Shown: positions 6,179 through 8,527 of the stretch, piece by piece
How positions within the stretch are numbered: the stretch's first letter is position 1
How the letters are laid out: every line of letters starts with the position of its first letter
Assembly: GCA_030689795.1 (NCBI GenBank)
Contig: JAUYEO010000255.1
Location: 1-8,527, forward strand
Length of the DNA stretch: 8,527 nt
Direction of reading: 5' to 3'
Origin: Desulfobacterales bacterium
Lineage (GTDB): Bacteria; Desulfobacterota; Desulfobacteria; Desulfobacterales; RPRI01
The notes under the pieces: generated by a model
Seen by the model: the letters and a program-made list of their open reading frames with translations, nothing else
Database searches by the model: none
What the model was told of the DNA's origin: nothing
Program-made: the position numbers and the translations under genes

Positions 6179-6951
6179 TTCAGCCTGCATCCATCTGCAT
6201 CCATCCAGGCCGGAAAGGATTTGCGGTATTCCTGTAAAACCGGATAGGACAGCGAAGCCGTGTAAACAGATTCTTCGTCCTGTTTTCTGAAAATGATATT
6301 TCCGGCAGGATCGATTACTGAGGAATCCCCGCTGTGATAATAGCCGTTTCCGTCTTCTCCCACCCGGTTTACACCTATGACGTAACACTGGTTTTCGATA
6401 GCCCTTGCAGGAAGAAGGATTTTCCAGTGATAGGAGCGCTTTTCAGGCCAGTTTGCAATAAATATCGCAACGTCATAGGAGTTGTTAATATTCCTCGTCC
6501 AGCACGGAAATCGCAAATCGTAACAGATAAACGGCCTGATTCTCCAACCCTTCAATTCAACCGTAATATTTTTATCACCGGCGCTGTAAACCTTCTCTTC
6601 TCCGGTCAACCTGAAAAGGTGCCTTTTGTCATAATGTGAAAGGGTTCCGTCCGGCTTTGCCCATAAGAGGCGGTTAAAATATTTCCCGTTCTCCCTGATG
6701 ATCATGCTGCCTGTTATATCGGTCTGTCTGCTGCGGGATTTTTCCCTCAGCCATTTAACCGATGTGCCTCCCATATCCTGGGCAAGCTTTTCCGCATTCA
6801 TGCTGAATCCTGTGGTGAACATCTCGGGAAGAACTATAAGATCCGTTTCATCCCTGATGCCGTTTATCTCCTTATCGAATAAGGAGAGGTTCGATTCGAT
6901 ATTCTCCCAGAAAAGGGAAGTCTGTATAAGTGTAACCTTTAAATCCTGCAT
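6175..6951 (-). CDS. yafV: Omega-amidase (YafV-type nitrilase superfamily)
   Basis: A 258-aa cytosolic C-N hydrolase resembling E. coli YafV across its length. Omega-amidases hydrolyse 2-oxoglutaramate and 2-oxosuccinamate to the 2-oxo acid and ammonia. The Glu-Lys-Cys triad is present: Glu43 in VLPEMFTTGF, Lys109 in YDKRHLF and Cys143 in CYDLRFP. Also present are the family's ANWP, ARAIENQ and GDSSVIDPAGNI blocks and the C-terminal EYRKSFPAW. The ATG at 6951 lies inside the end of the aminotransferase gene (13-nt overlap), and the TGA overlaps the next start by four bases, so the three genes are probably one transcript. Pairing with a glutamine-type transaminase supports the omega-amidase call over other nitrilase branches. 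Confidence 0.9.
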   Translation of the reverse strand: MQDLKVTLIQTSLFWENIESNLSLFDKEINGIRDETDLIVLPEMFTTGFSMNAEKLAQDMGGTSVKWLREKSRSRQTDITGSMIIRENGKYFNRLLWAKPDGTLSHYDKRHLFRLTGEEKVYSAGDKNITVELKGWRIRPFICYDLRFPCWTRNINNSYDVAIFIANWPEKRSYHWKILLPARAIENQCYVIGVNRVGEDGNGYYHSGDSSVIDPAGNIIFRKQDEESVYTASLSYPVLQEYRKSFPAWMDADGCRLK

Positions 6952-8081
6952 AATTTTTCCGCTGCCTTTTCGAGTGTTTCATCTTTTTTTGCAAAACAGA
7001 AACGAAGTGTCTTGTGGTCATCATTCCCGTGATAGAATACGGACGGTGGAATTGATGCCACACCGTATTCAACCGTAAGGCGTTTTGCAAAGACGGTATC
7101 CGGTTCATCCGATATGGATGAATAGTCAAGCATTTGAAAATATGTCCCCCTGCACGGAACCGGTTTGAACCGGGAGTTTTTTAGAAGGGATAAGAACCTG
7201 TCTCTCTTTTCCTGGTAGAACCGGCCCAAATCAAGGTATCTCTTCTCATTTTGCAGAAATTCCGCATATGCATGCTGAACAGGGGTATTGGTTGAAAATG
7301 TCAGGAACTGATGCACCTTCTGAAATTCGGCGGAAAGGCTTTTCGGAGCAAGGCAGTATCCTACTTTCCATCCGGTTGTATGATATGTCTTGCCGAAGGA
7401 GCTTATGACAAAACTCCGGGAGGCCAGGTCGGGATATCTTGCCATGCTTTCATGTAAAATGCCGTCAAAGATTATATGCTCGTACACTTCGTCGCTGATA
7501 ATAAATATGTCCGTTTCAAGGATGATTTCCCGCAGAGATGAAATGTCCTCTTTCAGGAGAACGGAACCCGTAGGATTATGCGGCGAGTTTAATATCATGA
7601 GCTTTGTTCTTGCCGATACAGCATCTTTGGCCTCTTCCCAGTCTATACTGTAATCAGGCGGTTTCATTTTGATGTACTTTGGGATGCCGCCGCTTAAAAG
7701 TATGGCGGGAGCGTAGCAATCAAAGGCCGGTTCAAAAACTATCACCTCGTCCCCTTTGTGCACAACCGCGGCGATTGCCGCAAACAAAGCCTCGGTAGCC
7801 CCCGAAGTAACCGTTATTTCCGTTGCAGGGTCATACGAGGCTTTGTACAATCTGAAAGTCTTTTCGGCTATCCTTTCACGAAGCGCCATAACGCCCTGCA
7901 TGGGGGCATACTGGTTGAACCCGGTTTGCATGTATTTATACACCAGCCCTGTCAGTTCAGGGTCCACATCAAAATCGGGGAATCCTTGCGAAAGGTTAAT
8001 CGCATTACATTCGTTTGCAAGCGCAGTCATCCTGGTAAAGATGGTTACTCCGATATTGGGAAGTTTTGATTTAATTTTCAT
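6939..8081 (-). CDS. ybdL: PLP-dependent aminotransferase, YbdL / glutamine transaminase K type
   Basis: A 380-aa class I/II aminotransferase close to E. coli YbdL (methionine aminotransferase) and to kynurenine aminotransferase/glutamine transaminase K. Seen are INLSQGFPDFD (28-38), GATEALFAA, SPHNPTG with Asn169, SDEVYEH with Asp197, the Schiff-base Lys231 in SSFGKTYHTTGWKVGY, and substrate-carboxylate Arg360 in LRFCFAKK. It probably transfers amino groups between methionine, glutamine or aromatic amino acids and 2-oxo acids; exact substrates cannot be read from sequence. The ATG at 8081 has AAGG eight bases upstream. It leads a unit with the omega-amidase, which would hydrolyse the oxoglutaramate formed when glutamine is the donor. 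No clear promoter was found in the 177-bp gap upstream. Confidence 0.92.
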   Translation of the reverse strand: MKIKSKLPNIGVTIFTRMTALANECNAINLSQGFPDFDVDPELTGLVYKYMQTGFNQYAPMQGVMALRERIAEKTFRLYKASYDPATEITVTSGATEALFAAIAAVVHKGDEVIVFEPAFDCYAPAILLSGGIPKYIKMKPPDYSIDWEEAKDAVSARTKLMILNSPHNPTGSVLLKEDISSLREIILETDIFIISDEVYEHIIFDGILHESMARYPDLASRSFVISSFGKTYHTTGWKVGYCLAPKSLSAEFQKVHQFLTFSTNTPVQHAYAEFLQNEKRYLDLGRFYQEKRDRFLSLLKNSRFKPVPCRGTYFQMLDYSSISDEPDTVFAKRLTVEYGVASIPPSVFYHGNDDHKTLRFCFAKKDETLEKAAEKLCRI

Positions 8082-8142
8082 TTATAATACCTTATTTAAC
8101 CGCCTCTATATTCCTCCGGAGTTCTTACAGGCTTACTTTTCA

Positions 8143-8174
8143 CTCGAGTCCTTGATTCCTTGAATCCTATAGGA
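8143..8174. repeat. Short 8-bp periodic repeat with adjoining palindrome
   Basis: Three consecutive octamers, CTCGAGTC, CTTGATTC and CTTGAATC (8143-8166), are followed by CTATAGGA. On the minus strand they read as variants of GANTCRAG. The end of the array overlaps a perfect 12-bp palindrome, ATCCTATAGGAT (8164-8175). The block lies in the non-coding gap between higA and the aminotransferase gene. It may be repeat-derived or an operator site. Confidence 0.45.
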
Positions 8175-8197
8175 TCCCAACTCTTTTTGAACCGAAA

Positions 8198-8218
8198 CAG
8201 CGAGCGCATTCCTCGCTG
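8198..8218 (-). terminator. Hairpin downstream of higA, possible weak terminator
   Basis: CAGCGAG (8198-8204) pairs perfectly with CTCGCTG (8212-8218) around a 7-base loop, 40 bases past the antitoxin stop. On the minus strand it is followed by TTTCGGTT, only a weak T-run. It would separate higA from the aminotransferase unit. Confidence 0.35.
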
Positions 8219-8258
8219 CCAAACCCTGCGCCCCTTCACATCCGCCTCAATTGTGTTG

Positions 8259-8527
8259 TTATGCTCCGACTCTATGTTGAATGCTTTCGCCAGTATGTTT
8301 TACAGGGATAATTCGCTGTTCAAGATTAGCCCAAATTTTGCGCTTCATCATTCTCAGATCATATTCGGTCTGCAGATTTAGCCAGAACTGAGCTTCAATC
8401 CCAAAATACCGCTGTAACCTTAATGCCGTGTCAGCTGTAATAGCCCTTTTTCCATTTACAATTTCACTTATCCTATTAGGGGGGACCGAAAGGTCCCTGG
8501 AAAGCTGGTTTATGCTAATACCCAAGG
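8259..8527 (-). CDS. higA: HigA-family antitoxin (partial, 5' end outside window)
   Basis: The visible 88 codons match HigA/VapI-type antitoxins. A helix-turn-helix (about SINQLSRDLSVPPNRISEIVNGKRAI) is followed by the diagnostic TADTALRLQRYFG and FWLNLQTEYDL. The protein would bind and neutralise a RelE-like HigB toxin and repress its own operon. The first visible codon, TTG at 8525, is probably the Leu of the usual PLGIS motif and not a start, so about 15-20 N-terminal residues should lie beyond the right edge. A higB toxin, normally just upstream of higA, would also be outside. The C-terminal tail after EYDL is about 30 residues, and I see no domain in it. No toxin gene follows downstream within the window. 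Confidence 0.88.
   Translation of the reverse strand, partial: LGISINQLSRDLSVPPNRISEIVNGKRAITADTALRLQRYFGIEAQFWLNLQTEYDLRMMKRKIWANLEQRIIPVKHTGESIQHRVGA

Noticed and set aside
6185..6204. Tandem 10-bp duplication CTGCATCCAT at the end of the amidase gene
   Set aside because: It lies within coding sequence for the variable C-terminus and only two units are present, so chance or simple slippage is enough.
6179..6388. N-terminal extension of the SprT-like frame by 70 codons
   Set aside because: It overlaps the amidase gene out of frame. The Arg-rich peptide looks like shadow translation, and ATGA coupling at 6178 explains the start.
7756..8163. Plus-strand open frames opposite the aminotransferase
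   Set aside because: They are shadows of a gene whose catalytic motifs are complete on the minus strand.

Overview
This window looks like chromosomal DNA of a Gram-negative anaerobe, most likely a deltaproteobacterium (Desulfobacterota). That is an inference. It rests on the C5-pathway hemL, the MEP-pathway ispD, a cyclic-nucleotide-binding/PilZ fusion of a kind I associate with that group, and the dense short intergenic repeats. No rRNA, tRNA, CRISPR array, transposase or phage gene was seen.

Left part (1-2844): hemL (tetrapyrrole synthesis) and htpX (membrane zinc protease) run on the plus strand. They are bracketed by two inverted copies of one palindromic repeat, 1-140 and 2645-2838. The 133 bases shared by both copies differ at only three positions. 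Between the two genes lies a block of 7-bp repeats (1523-1638) that is not coding.

Middle (2845-5099): a good sigma-70-like promoter (2923-2951) precedes a 342-aa protein with a helical N-terminus, a cyclic-nucleotide-binding-like domain and a C-terminal PilZ (c-di-GMP) domain. A third, divergent element with the same terminal inverted repeats (4248-4406) follows. It ends exactly where ispD starts and appears to supply its ribosome binding site.

Right part (5108-8527), all minus strand: a partial HigA-type antitoxin enters from the right edge. After a 177-bp gap comes a tight three-gene unit: a YbdL-type aminotransferase, a YafV-type omega-amidase (13-nt overlap) and a SprT-like/DUF2786 protein (4-nt ATGA overlap). 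The first two form a plausible glutamine-transaminase/omega-amidase pair, in which the amidase removes the 2-oxoglutaramate made by transamination and so pulls the reaction forward, for example in methionine salvage. The role of the third gene is unknown. The unit converges on ispD with an 8-bp gap and no visible terminator.

The most unusual content is intergenic: the inverted-repeat family sharing GACTTTTTACG ends, and the 7-bp and 8-bp periodic arrays. I found no convincing new multi-gene system.
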